Assembly (NCBI GenBank): GCA_016508695.1
Contig: VNKQ01000012.1
Coordinates: 868,001 to 932,000 of the forward strand
Direction: 5' to 3'
Source: Hyphodiscus hymeniophilus
Taxonomy: Eukaryota > Ascomycota > Leotiomycetes > Helotiales > Hyphodiscaceae
DNA length: 64,000 nucleotides
In this document: piece after piece, positions 23,799-34,870 of the stretch
How the letters are laid out: the number at the start of each line of letters is the position of its first letter
Position numbering within the stretch: position 1 is the first letter of the stretch
The notes under the pieces: model-generated
Told to the model about the DNA's origin: nothing
What the model saw: only the letters and a program-made list of their open reading frames with translations
Database searches by the model: none
Program-made: the position numbers and the translations under genes

Positions 23799-24106
23799 AT
23801 GGCCGAAACCAAACCCGACATGTCTGGCGAGAACGCCGGAGATGCTGCCCCCAAACACATCAGAATCAAGGTCAAGGATGATCAGCACAACGAGATAGAG
23901 TTTAAGCTCAAGGTCACAACCCCTCTCGAAAAGCTTATGAAGGCATATGCTTCCCAACAAGGAAAGGCGGCTGACTCTTTGCGCTTCTTCACCCCTGATG
24001 GCCAACGAGTCCTACCAACCGATACCCCATGAAGCTAGATTTGGAGGACAATGATTGCATTGACGTACATTATGATCAACAGGGTGGTGGTTTGGAATTC
24101 TCTTGA
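23799..24106 (+). pseudogene. SUMO (Smt3)-like gene, intronless, frame broken once
   Basis: From ATG 23799 the frame reads an N-terminal tail, then a ubiquitin-like fold close to SUMO: HIRIKVKDDQHNEIEFKLK, then TPLEKLMKAYASQQGK and DGQRVLPTDTP. The frame then stops, but the other frame continues at once as MKLDLEDNDCIDVHYDQQGG with a short tail after GG, the position where SUMO is processed. One base is missing in the CCCC run at 24025-24028. The protein also has one residue more than I expect between the RF and DGQ motifs. SUMO is conjugated to lysines of nuclear proteins. Possibilities: homopolymer miscall in a real gene, a decayed duplicate, or an intronless retrocopy. I cannot tell which from this window. 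Confidence 0.75.
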
Positions 24107-26597
24107 CCAGTGCGCTCTGGGTCACCTAGGGATGGTTTATACTTGGCTTCATTCGACGAATTCTCTAGACGGTGTACAAACATAAAGGCATGCATAAGGC
24201 GATATCAAACGAATTCATGTCATGAATGAAGACACACATTGCGCGGAAACGAATTTTTTGAGCGATTTGGCCGGGCGTTGATGGGTATCTGGCGCCGGGT
24301 CGATTATAAACGCGCCGTTGAGTTCATAATGAATAGCCAGAAGATTTCACAACTTAGTAAGCTCCTAGTCATGCTATCCGGTTCTTCCACCTTAAGGGAT
24401 TGCATTATTTCATAGACAATGATCCCTTGGTAGGCCGCGCCTTTTACACCTAACATACAAATTCCCAGCACGGGCGATTGACAGCCGAGATGATTCTTCT
24501 TTCGCCCTCGCTGCAGGTAGGTCATTGCACTGTATGAGATCATATTGAGAGGCATACATCGAACGTTCTCACAGTTTGCTATACTCTACTGCTTCTAATC
24601 TAACTTCATTTGCTTGCTTATGGGAAAGCCTGGACTCTGAATCCAATAAATCCGCCAGCATTAAGCGCCTTACGAGTCTGAGCAACCGACCAGTCTTTCG
24701 AAGAAGCGATTTCATTTCAATCATATGCCGTCCGTCCTTTTGAACCACTCTGGTCTTCACCAAAAAACGACAGCGTTACATCCAGACGCCCAGTCCGAAA
24801 TAGCCAGAGGGTTACAGCTCGTTTGGAAAGCTAGAACTGTACCATTATACGCTCGACGTTTCAATCTGCAACTGACTCTCTCTAGGCTCTTTTGAAGTCC
24901 TGACCCATCGATTTCATAACCTTGGCGTTCGATCGGACATACTTGTGTCTGTTCATTACATCACTCGGACTTGGCTTTCGGACAAAGGAACATCTACGTT
25001 GCGTCGAGAGAACTCCTTGAGTAGTACCGGAGCACGAGGATTTGTTCAGCCATCTGTGTCAGTCGGTCATCTGAGAGAAGAGGTTAAAGACAGTCTGTGG
25101 AGGGCCATCTATCAACCAGCAATTTGAATACGAAGGCGGCAAATAGGCGACCGGCAACTGAGCATTGGGAAGTTATACTTTTTGGCTGGGTCGACTCGGT
25201 CGTCTACTGGCGACAGTCGGCTGAGTGTCAATATGACTGGTGTGGGGATTGCGTGTCTTGTGCGACGTGGTAGAAGAGGATGTAGGGCATCATAGAATGG
25301 GATATGGGAAGTAGTCTCAGAGTGAAGGGAAGAATGAAGGTTCCAATATGAAGCGAAAATACTACATACACACCGGGAAGATTGCTGTCATGAGATTGGA
25401 ACGCCAATGGTCAGATGGACAAGATCGTACGAGACAATGAGGTTGTATTGTGCAACAAGACCAGCGGAACGTGTTCCTGTTGGCCGATAGAGGCCAGTCA
25501 AGACTCAAGAGCGGGCAACACCAAGGATGCGGACGGCAGGCTCCTGGCACAGGCACAGGCGACATCGCGCATGCAAATCGGGCCTGTGTACGAAGGTCTG
25601 CTCACTCTACTTCCCTACTTCCAGCGTCGGTCAGAGACCCAGAATGCCGAATAGACAATGCGGGCTCCGACATGACTTGTAGGGGTTGTCGGTCCTCTTG
25701 GGAAGTTGGACACTGAGGTGCTGCTGTATCCATACAAAACCGCGAGCTCCGAGGAGAATTGCGTCTGAAAAGGGAGAACGCGCAATTCGCCAAAGGACGT
25801 ATCTAAAGCATTTGAAGGGTGTGTCTTTTTAATAATTCTTTATAATTATAATTATATTTAGATAAAATATTAATTAGTTCTCTTGAAGTGTGTTTGTTTT
25901 ACGTACCTCGTACAAAGACGTTCTTTCCGGTGTTCTATTTTAAAGCGCGGGCACAGCTCTCTGCAGGCAGCCAGGCAGGTAACGCTGAGCTGGCATGGCC
26001 CAAAGTCTGCCTCATGCATGCCCGCCGGCAGCTGGGCTCTTCTTCCACCCACGCCTTTCCCGCGTCTCGCACACACAGTCACACTATTGTACCTCCTGTC
26101 CAGTTTCTGCATTGTTGTTGCTTGAGCCCGTCCACCCCAAGAATATTAGAAAGGCACACACACATTTTCCCTCCATCTCTTCTTGCGTTGCTTTTGGAGT
26201 TTCGACCAATCTTATACCCCGACATGCATGCAGAGGAAGTCCCTGTTAGGAAGTGACAAACGATTTCCAAGCCACAATTGCCCCTTTGCAGACACCGCGC
26301 ACCCTTTCTCGCAGGACCCCCTGCCAGGCGCCCGGGCGGCATTTGGGGGCGATGTGCTGTCAATAGAGCGTGTGCGAGGTGCTCCCAGCCCCAGCTCCCA
26401 GCTTGCCCGCTCACCGAGCATCACTACCTTCCCCGTCCCACCCCGTTCTCTCCTTGTACGAGCAGCCTGACTCTGCCCTGTTTGCGACTGTTCGTTCAGT
26501 CTTTGGCCTTTGTAGTCCCTTTCTCTTCCCTTCTACAACGATGCTTTTTCTAAGCTACACTCAAGCATCTCTCTCCACTCCAACCACGATCTGATTG
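24107..26597. other. Intergenic, 2.5 kb, with a small AT-rich island
   Basis: No supported gene. A ~55-bp island at 25826-25880 is almost pure A/T and lacks CA/TG, resembling a fragment of the RIP block. The last 300 bp (26300-26597) is C/T-rich and is probably the promoter and 5' leader of the following gene. Confidence 0.5.
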
Positions 26598-28539
26598 ATG
26601 GGTAAAGAACGCAGAGAAGCACTTGTTGTCACCGTTACAAACGAACTCAACAAACTCATCGGTACTTAATCTAAGCATCGCCGCGCTTTTGTCCATTTTG
26701 CTAACTACTTCCCGAAGGCCAAGCTAGAGAAGAATATAGAGAAAACCACCTAGGTACCGACCATAGTGATATCCGTTACCAGTGGAAGTTCAAGGAATTT
26801 TACCCACAATTTGCTACTGGGTACGACCTTTCTCAACCACTGCCGCGGAGTATCGATTCTTGGACGGAGTGGGAGCTCGATCTTTGTATCACAGCAATGA
26901 TCCGGAAGTACTTCCATTGCGAAGCTTCAGGAGTTGGTAATGCTCAAGTTCCAGGTAAGCCAACACTCTCCTGAGTCTCATGCATGGGTGCCAGCTGGCT
27001 GACGGAAATGTAGAGTCTCCTTTGGTAGACATGAGAGCACGATTTGATACTGCCTCCGAGACAGCCAGTGAAGATCCTGGTGATGTTGATATACGACGCA
27101 GCCGTGCTCCTGAGCTTTCAAATACACGTGAACAAGATGAATCGGGCCCTTCCAAGCAAGAATCGCCTTCTCGTCCTACGCCAAAAGCCAAGAAGTCGGT
27201 TTCTAAAATGTCTCCATATTCTGCCCTGCGTGAAATAATGGAGTTCCACGAGACCTCGCTGCAGTCATTGCTCGACGCTGAGCATCAAAAAGGCCGTGCA
27301 GCTCAACAGCGAGAGTCAGACGAAACGGGCCTAGGTGATCTTCTTCGTGCTGATGAAAGAGCAAGAAAGGCGGAGAAGGAACGAGACTTGGCGCGGGCTG
27401 AGCTGAAGTCTTTTCAGCAAAATGTCGAACAATTACTGGACGACGCTAGAAAGGAAGGCGAGGCTGCTGGAGCAGCTAGAGCGATGTACCAGCTAGAGGG
27501 TATGTTTGCTGCTGCTAAACAGAGCTATCCCAAGCACGATGGTGGCGGAAGAAACATTGAACCTCTACAACCTCCCCAGCCGAGCTTGCCACCTATATCT
27601 AAGTCGAGGAACGTAAGCCCGGCGGTGATCGTGGCAGAGCGGCAGCAAAGAATAGAGCGATCTCCAGCTCGCACAACGGTCAAAGGGCTGCTTTCCGATG
27701 TCCTCGCTCATCTTCCACCGCCAATGAAAATTAAGAGCAGGAAGCAAATTCTACCAACATGGTTCGTTGAGACAGTCATGTGCAAGAACGAACAGACCAT
27801 TACAACCAAATCTACCGACAACAAACAACTCGATGTTGTAGATTGGCGAACAATTATCCGAATCGACCCCGAGATCCATGAGTCTGCACCTGACTTCCAC
27901 AAGCACGGGGCCTTGACCTTCGTCCATGGCGAGCCGAACTCTGGGCGGGCAGAGAAGTCTCGGGCCGATCGAGTCGGCAACGAGAAGGCAGAATCATACC
28001 CCGTATTTCGATATTGGCGGGACCCTCGCACCAAGGCGGACGGATATTATTACATCGGGCATTACAAAGTCAGTTCTATCGAGATTATCCCACGTCAGAC
28101 ATGGGACAGCTGGCCGCTTAATCGAAAACGCCTCCTGGCACGGAACCTCTTGCTTAGCTCATGGGGTGCCGAAGTCCTCCGTCAGAAGAACATCGCAATC
28201 ACCCTCAACCGCTCGCCGTCAGACGAGGAGATTGAGGAGATGATTGACGAGCTTCTGCTGTTCTTTTACAGAGAAGAAGAGCCGAAGCTACTGATGCAAC
28301 ATACGGTATTGAAGCAGACACAATTCTGCTTTCGGCAGTGTGAAAAAGTAGCGTCCGAGTTTGACTTCGATGAAAATGGAAGGGATATCAGCGCTTTGAA
28401 GAGAAATGCGGCGCAGGCTGCAGGCGCAGCGGAACTTGGAGAGGAGTGGGGGGATGGCGGTATTGGAGGCGGGGGAAAGAGGGTAAAGATGTGGAGGGAT
28501 GATGATGATAGTGACGACTTATATGAAGCAAGTCAATAG
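26598..28539 (+). CDS. Uncharacterised 608-aa protein with central coiled coil
   Basis: Exons 26598-26661, 26718-26954 and 27014-28539 are in phase (introns 56 and 59 bp; the first has a GCTAAC branch). Start MGKERREALV. Residues ~25-100 are compact and Trp/Tyr-rich (YQWKFKEFYPQF, SWTEWELDLCITAMI). About 100-190 is a polar linker, and 200-290 a charged coiled-coil-like segment (RARKAEKERDLARAEL). About 330-520 forms a conserved-looking globular domain containing PVFRYWRDPRTKADGYYYIGHYKV; this recalls fungal DUF domains with a 'YY-IG-YK' core, but I cannot name it with confidence. The tail is Gly- and Asp-rich (GGIGGGGKRVKMWRDDDDSDD). Function unknown. It is convergent with the reductase gene that ends at 28969. 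Confidence 0.8.
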
Positions 28540-28968
28540 GAGAAGGCTACAGAGAAATACATGAAAAGAAATATATCTCGTTTGAGTACTAAGGGTCTGC
28601 CAGGTGCCCACAAATTTATCGCCGCATTCAACGGCTCCGAAACCAACTATCCCTCCAGCTGCTAATCTCCTTTCCCGAGCCTTGCTCACAGACTCATCAA
28701 AAATTCCAACGAAAACTTACAACGTAGCAAAATGCGAAGAAAAAAACGTACGCTTCTCCCGACTCGTCCACAATCTACCGTCGTCTCTGTTCATGCCTTA
28801 GAGCTTGATAATATTCAGCACGATCGTGCTCTGACACTTATGAATATCAATAAATAAATTAAATCATTCATCAATTTTGCTAAGTTTGAAGCCAAAAATC
28901 CAAAACCCCTCACCAAGTACGTGCGTAATTCCTCTCCAAACTGCCTCGTACACGGTACCCTAGTGACC
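28540..28968. other. Convergent intergenic spacer
   Basis: 429 bp between two convergent stop codons, presumably both 3' untranslated regions. Nothing else is evident. Confidence 0.5.
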
Positions 28969-30325
28969 CTAGTCTAAAGCTTTCGGCACCATCTTCATCT
29001 CCACCATTCTCTCAACTGTGGTCTTAATCCCCTCGTCAGTCTGCACATGACCCAACCACCCGAGCTTCTTCGACTTATCCATCGTCTGCGTGCGCCCCCA
29101 GCCGCCGAGAATTTCCGCATCGAGCGCCCCCCAAACCTCCTGGATTTTCTCCCAACGCCTCCATGGATTCAGGTCTTTCCTCAACCCCTCCCTCTCTTGC
29201 AAAATCTCCCACGATTTCTTGACCTCCGGACTTTTGGCCCACTCACTGAATGTCCATTTCAGATAGACCTTCCCAGCCGGTCCGAACCCGCGGGGTGCAG
29301 GGTTTCGGGGCATAGTGACCTCTGTGAATGCAGAGGGGTCGACGTCGGGCGTGGAATAGGGGATTCCGAACCAAGCCGCGAGCTTTGGCCAGAATTTCCC
29401 GTAAGAGAAAGGTGAATCATCCACGATATTCAACGCCTGGTCTGCAGCTCCGTCGGTCAGGACAGCCCATTCGGAGAAATATCCAATGATACCGGCGTAT
29501 GTGAGATCTTTGTTGATATCCCACGCACTCAGATCAGCCGGGAACTCCAGCCTCCCCTTGAGTTCGCGTTGGATTGCCGCGTAGAGGGCTAGAGCGTATG
29601 AGATGTTGATCTGTGCATTTTCGTTCGCGCCAATGATGAAGCCAGGACGAGTGACGGTCCAGTGTGTGTTGTTTTCGAGGCACCAGGAGGTGAGGAGATC
29701 CTCTTGTGGGAAATAGAAGTTGGAATGAGGAACTCGGAGAGCGGGTGTGTCTTCTGTCATGGGCATGGCTGTGGGACCGAGATGAACACCGTAGTGCTTG
29801 CCGCCTGTCTGTAAGAGGAAGCGCTTTGGGACAATTTGCGAGATTGAGAGGGCCGAGAGGAAGTTTGAGAGGAGCGTTACTGGGTTTATTAGTATCCACT
29901 CATTAAAATCGGATTGAGGCACTAGGAAAGAGGACTTTACCATTGGTATTGTCCAGTTCATCAGTATTGGACCACAATCCCGCGCCCTCTGGAGAAGCCG
30001 GCTGCAAATAGCTCGTGAAGAAAACATAATCAGCTGTGATGCTTTCTTTTTTGAACAATACGGCCAGCTCTGCTGGTGTGCTATTTAGGAAATCCGCTGC
30101 GATAGGCTTTACGCGGCGATTGTCGCTCTTGGGCGGCTTTCTACTCATTGAATATATAGTTTCCCACCGTTCAGGAGACGCAATGAGAGCGTTGACAATT
30201 TCCGAGCCGGATATTCCATTGGAGCCGGTCACGATCGCTGTGTATTTCTTGCTGTTGTGAGCGGGAAAGGTGGGAAGGCCATAGAGAATGCCCTCGGAAT
30301 AGGTTGTCTGGAGCGTGCGTGGCAT
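28969..30325 (-). CDS. PRISE-type short-chain dehydrogenase/reductase, 431 aa
   Basis: Two exons (30325-29941, 29879-28969) joined by a 61-bp GTAAAG intron with an ACTAATAAACCCAG 3' end. The N-terminal Rossmann motif is VTGSNGISGSEIV, followed by an NADP-type SDR fold. RFLLQTGGKHYGVHLGP is the segment that in the PRISE (progesterone 5-beta-reductase/iridoid synthase-like) family carries the active-site Tyr. FPQEDLL and VTRPGFIIGAN also match the family. Plant members reduce enone substrates with NADPH. Fungal members are often annotated as NAD-dependent epimerases or sit in secondary-metabolite clusters, but no such cluster is present here. Cytosolic location is inferred from the lack of a signal peptide. 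The substrate is unknown. Confidence 0.87.
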
Positions 30326-31299
30326 CGCTACGGAGTGCCAAAAATTGATTGGAGCAGTCGAGATTGAAAGGTTGAGGAAGATGTGTAGATAATTTTCAAA
30401 GATTCTGATTTAAGATACGAAGAGGATTAAGAGGTCGAGGACAAAGCTTTTGAGGATGGTTTGAATTCACTGGAGGGAACCAATGCTCTTATATATCTTC
30501 TCTCCTCGAGCCCCGACTTTGTGCAAGCTAGCATACGAAAAGGGGAATGCAGCAACATCTCGTTGATCTCTCCGTGCATTTGCACTCTGTTGTCGAATAA
30601 GATCCGCAAAGGTTTTGCAGACGTAAGCGGTTCCTGATTACAAATTGTGCCTCCAGATGTAGAGTAATGCGAAGAGAAAAGGAGAAGCGCCAGTAGTGGG
30701 AATGATTGGCGCTGGTACTTGGAGCTACTTTCTAGTCGGCGCTGAGCTTGTGTCAAAGAGGTTGGAATTACTGTTTCCGGGTGGTGAAGTTCTATGGAGA
30801 ATGACAATAAGGCTGGGAGTCAGCAGAACGCAGGAGAAGCACTTTGTCAGTAGCCTGTCTTATTGGAGCCGAATTTGCTGCTTTGGGATGCTGTAGTCTA
30901 ATTGGATGGAACACAGAACGACAATATGATGAAAAAAGGTTCAAGGAGGTCGAGGAAAGGCCAGTATTCAAAGAGTAACGTGGGACAAGTCTTAGGGATG
31001 GAGGACACACCTTACTTACACGGAATATGAGAGATATGTATGAGACTTAATGACTACCTCATGTGGAATTTTTTGGGTTTTGCATGTGCTCGCGCTGGAG
31101 AATTCTTTCTATTAGAACTTCCGAACTCCAGCTCGTCATGTGCTCGACGGTCTTAGACATAAAAAGGGAAAATGTAACGCCAATGCTGCATAGCCCTCAC
31201 GCTCTTGCAAATATATTTTCCCTCCCCTGTACTTCATACACATAAAATCATCTTCTTCGCCTTCGTACTTAGACGGTGGCTCGTCCTATCTTTGGCCCT
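30326..31299. other. Intergenic between two minus-strand genes
   Basis: 974 bp including the reductase promoter and the 3' region of the cytochrome b5 reductase gene. No supported reading frame. Confidence 0.5.
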
Positions 31300-32403
31300 C
31301 TAGAAGGCAAACACTTGGTCCTCTAGCTTGCTGACTGGTCTAGCTTTGGTGAACCCCAAACTCTCAGCACTCTTCTTCATGGCACTGATCATAGGCGGAG
31401 GTCCGCAAAGAAGCAACTTGACATCTGTTGCTGGCTTAGGAAGCCATTTCTATTTCAAATCAGCACTCAATTCAAGAAAATTGATAGAAATGACCTTACC
31501 GTCATCATCTCAGGAGTAACAAAACCAACACCACCATCCCACTTCTCAGGCGGGTTGTTCAGGACGTAATGGACTCTGAACTTGCTATCTTCCTTTGCCA
31601 ACTGATCAAGGTCCTCCTTTAACAGAATATCCTCCGAGTTGACGTTTGCGAAAATCAAATCGATCTCGGTGTTATCGCCAGTAGGCCGTCCTCTAATCAC
31701 AGCTTTGATGATCTGTAACATTGGTGTGATGCCAGTCCCTCCAGCAATCATACCAAAGTGTCGGACCATGTTCGGGGTGTAAACCATTGCTCCCTTAGGA
31801 CCCTTAACCTTGATTGTTTGTCCCACAATGAGTGATGCCATATACTTCGAAATATTGCCAGTGGGGTAAGATTTTATAAGGAGATCGAAGTGGCCGGGTT
31901 GGTGATCACCAGAGATCGGGGTATAGGATCGGACAATCTCCTTCTTCGTGCCATCTGGCTGAGGGAGTGTAGCTGCAATAGAGATGTGCTGGCCGATTGG
32001 GAGGCCGAGGATCGAGGTCGCAGATGGGAGACCGAAGCGGTAGCTTTTCCTATTAGTACTTGGCTGGACTGTAGAGCTGTGCTACTTACATGGCTACGTT
32101 GTGCGAGATGATGGTCTTCTCCTTGAGCTCGAAGCTTTGCAATTCGGTAGGCTTGAGGACCTTCTGCTCTCCTGAGCAGTATGTTAGTTCAAGTTCATCA
32201 CTGCTCTTGGCTCTGGGACGGTGGGTGGTTTCCTTACTCATGCTCCAAATCTTGTATCCTGCTAACACCGCAGCCAGAGCAACAGCATAGGGAAGCCAAT
32301 CTCTCTTCGCAATTGCGCAACCAACGATGATCAGACCAGCAGGTATATAGACTCCATCTCGCATTCTGTTCGAAACATATTTGTTCGGGTGTGCTGAAGA
32401 CAT
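31300..32403 (-). CDS. CBR1: NADH-cytochrome b5 reductase 1
   Basis: Four exons (32403-32238, 32171-32090, 32043-31500, 31449-31300) encode 313 aa, with GTAAGG, GTAAGT and GTAAGG donors in compatible phases. An N-terminal hydrophobic segment (GVYIPAGLIIVGCAI then YAVALAAVLAGYKIW) anchors the protein in the membrane. KVLKPTELQSFELKEKT and HNVAIYRFGLPS begin the FAD-binding barrel, and RSYTPISGD is the flavin motif. The NADH-binding half shows GMIAGGTGITPMLQ and LCGPPPMI. The family passes electrons from NADH via FAD to cytochrome b5, supporting fatty-acid desaturation and sterol synthesis, and in yeast diphthamide formation. The length is normal for the family. It is divergent from the DUF3605 gene across a 423-bp spacer. 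Confidence 0.95.
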
Positions 32404-32826
32404 TATGGAAGTAAATAGAACTGTTGAGCTTTGATTGTCGACTTTTTCAACTTGCCTCTGCGGATCTCCGAAGCTGCGATACAGTACGCTGAGGTTGTTC
32501 AGACTGGGTAATCTAGAGACAGCTCACACGAAAAAGAGAAGAACAATGGCGGGGCAAGGGCTCCTTCTATCAATTAGTTCCTTGCCGTGATGACTGGGGG
32601 AAAGGGAACCTTCGGGGCAGAGTCGGACTCTCAAGGCGGAAATGCTGCCGCTTTTCGGTTATTGGAAATTGTTGGAGGAGTTGGTTCCCGATTGAGCATT
32701 TTCGTCCGCGGAGATTAGATAAGATCAAAGTGAAATATCATACCCTAGACAAGAACAATCATGTCAATGCCAATATCGCACTGCCGAAGTCAGCAACCAA
32801 TAATGGAGAAGCTACAACTTTGAGCT
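32404..32826. promoter_or_regulatory. Shared divergent promoter region (CBR1 / DUF3605 gene)
   Basis: 423 bp between the start codons of two oppositely transcribed genes, so both promoters must lie here. I see no unambiguous binding site to name. Confidence 0.5.
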
Positions 32827-33607
32827 ATGAAGAACAAGATGAGTGACCAGAAGAGTGTCGACAATGAGCCAAAGGATATCGTGAAAGATGCCCCCTTTCC
32901 GTTAACAGATATCGACAAATGGGTGTTGTCTCAAAACGATGAGGACTTCCATCTTCATAACTGGGATGACTTAAAGGAGATTATAGGTGAGCAGTATCCT
33001 GTCTATTCTCGAATTTGCACCAAAACTCCCTGATATCTATTTGTCTCCTCCTCCAACTCCACGTGATATGGATAAAGCCCTCCCACATGTGTTCTAGTTT
33101 TTGTTTGACAATCTTCCAGCAACGAACAAACTTGAGACCCTGAAACGCAGACCCTCAGACCTTCGCCGTTACATGGCGTGGACCCATGACACCAAAGCCC
33201 AATATGGATCCATTACCAACTACATCGTTCAGCACAAACTGCCTTGGGCATCACCACCATTCGCCTACAACTCATCCGTTCCCTTCGAGGATGCCTCAGA
33301 CTTCAAGACGCTCGTCAATGACTGGCCCTACGGACTCTCATCCGATATCACGCATATTGTAGTATGGTCAAAGACGCCAATACCAACGGATCCAGAGACT
33401 GGCGACGTCACGGACGACAGTAGGAGGATCATTCGAGAGTTCGTAGGTAAGACATTTGTAAAAAGGCTAAGTGGTGATGAAAACAGGGTGGTGTGGTTTA
33501 AGAATTGGGCGCAGCTGCAAAGTGTGAGGGCTTTGGAACACATCCACGTTCTTGTGAGGTACGCAACGAAGGAGGATCTAGAGTCTTGGACTGGGCAGAA
33601 GTTGTAG
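32827..33607 (+). CDS. DUF3605 protein (N-acetylglucosamine-induced protein 1-like), 215 aa
   Basis: Two exons: 32827-32986 and 33120-33607. The acceptor at 33118-33119 is chosen over a nearer AG because it joins LKEII to ATNKLETLKRR in frame, the continuity expected of the family. Conserved motifs include PFPLTDIDKWVLSQ, RRPSDLRRYMAWTHDTK, YGSITNYIVQHKLPW, DWPYGLSSDITHIVVWSK and TDPETGDVT. Fungal members are known as N-acetylglucosamine-induced or GIG1-like proteins; the biochemical role is not established. A second ATG at 32839 is an alternative start. Its stop lies 69 bp from the convergent Snd2 stop, so the 3' ends may overlap. Confidence 0.88.
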
Positions 33608-33676
33608 ACCTTAGAGTAGATATCTAAAATGCGTAGAGCAACATCAAACATTTGACACGATCATACCCTCATAGAC

Positions 33677-34168
33677 CTACGCAGCTCTCCTCTGCCTCCT
33701 GTTTCCTGCCGCGACTTGCTCTTCCGATGGCACCTGTCCTTGCTGAGCACCACCCATCATTCCCCTCGCCATACCTAGTAATCCATATCCCTTATAGAGA
33801 CCATACGCCGGAACAACAGCCCATATCAACCAAGCCCAGTTGCCAAACAGAATAACCGCAACCAGACACAGCCACGTTATCCAGATGATATCGAACATGT
33901 ATTCCGTCAGGCCTGGCGCAGCAAGATCTTCACCCGCCGACTTTAGAGTTTTGGTCGTGGCATCGAATTTGGGACGACCAGAAGTCTCAAGGATGTATTG
34001 CGCGACAAAACTAGGGGTTGAGAGAAGGATGTAAGCGATTAGAGAGCGGCGTCTGAATAAGAGGTTGAAGAGGATGAAGAGGGCATTGATCGAAAGGGTG
34101 CCAATATGGAGAGTGTTGAGGGTTGAAATGTTGGCTTTCGCACGGTCTTTTTTTGCTTTTTGCGCCAT
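33677..34168 (-). CDS. SND2: Snd2/TMEM208-family ER membrane protein
   Basis: A single exon of 163 aa beginning MAQKAKKDRAKANISTLN. Three to four hydrophobic segments (HIGTLSINALFILFNLLF, SLIAYILLSTPSFVAQYIL, MFDIIWITWLCLVAVILF, WAWLIWAVVPAYGLYKGY) and the LETSGRPKFD motif fit the TMEM208/SND2 (DUF788) family. The tail is Gly/Gln/Arg-rich. In yeast Snd2 works in the SRP-independent route that delivers proteins to the endoplasmic reticulum. The length is normal for the family. It is convergent with the DUF3605 gene and divergent from the APC3 gene. Confidence 0.92.
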   Translation of the reverse strand: MAQKAKKDRAKANISTLNTLHIGTLSINALFILFNLLFRRRSLIAYILLSTPSFVAQYILETSGRPKFDATTKTLKSAGEDLAAPGLTEYMFDIIWITWLCLVAVILFGNWAWLIWAVVPAYGLYKGYGLLGMARGMMGGAQQGQVPSEEQVAAGNRRQRRAA

Positions 34169-34870
34169 TTAGGAGGAGCGAATTGAGGAAAGTGAGTAGT
34201 TTTTGAAATAGATTTCCCCTAAACTACGTGGGAGTATTGATGGATGTGGATGTCTATTCGCGTCAAATTGACGAGGCTGAAGATTGAGTGAGCTTGGGCT
34301 CTTTCTCTGGATGATTGTTGCTCCGCTGTTGTCAACCAACCAAATGAACCTTTGCCGCCGGACAGACAGACCATAACATCGCTCAAGGCCAACCCCATTA
34401 TCAACCAGGAACATATTGTTGACTCAGGAAGTGATACGCCAACCTCCTCCTTCTCCTCTCTTGACCTTCTCATATTTGTGGAGCTCTTTCTGGGTGCCGC
34501 CATTCTTATTTTACTGTACGGGCTTGCTGGTTTTGCTTTTCTCGCCTCTCGTTATTCTATCAACAACCCTTCAACCCCGGTTGACTTTGGTCACGTACCA
34601 CGGCGCGAGAACCGTTCCACGACCCCCCTCCTTGAATCACCTTCACCTTTACATAATAGTAATGACTGCTCGAGCTTGCGATTGCGCCCAGATCGAATCA
34701 CGAAATCACGAACAAATCGCATAGGAAGGAAGCTGCACAGGGCAGGGCTGGGAACAGAGCATCGACCTCGAGTACGAAACACAACCTCCAACACCTCACA
34801 GCTCGCCGACTACATGGCTAGGCCCTTATAACGAGCTACATAGTTGATCCCCGCGTTTGGTCTTTCGTCC
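34169..34870. promoter_or_regulatory. Divergent promoter region (SND2 / APC3)
   Basis: About 700 bp between two divergent starts. Plus-strand frames open across 34352-34831 look like upstream leader sequence rather than genes: no family resemblance, with stop codons before the APC3 start. Confidence 0.45.
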
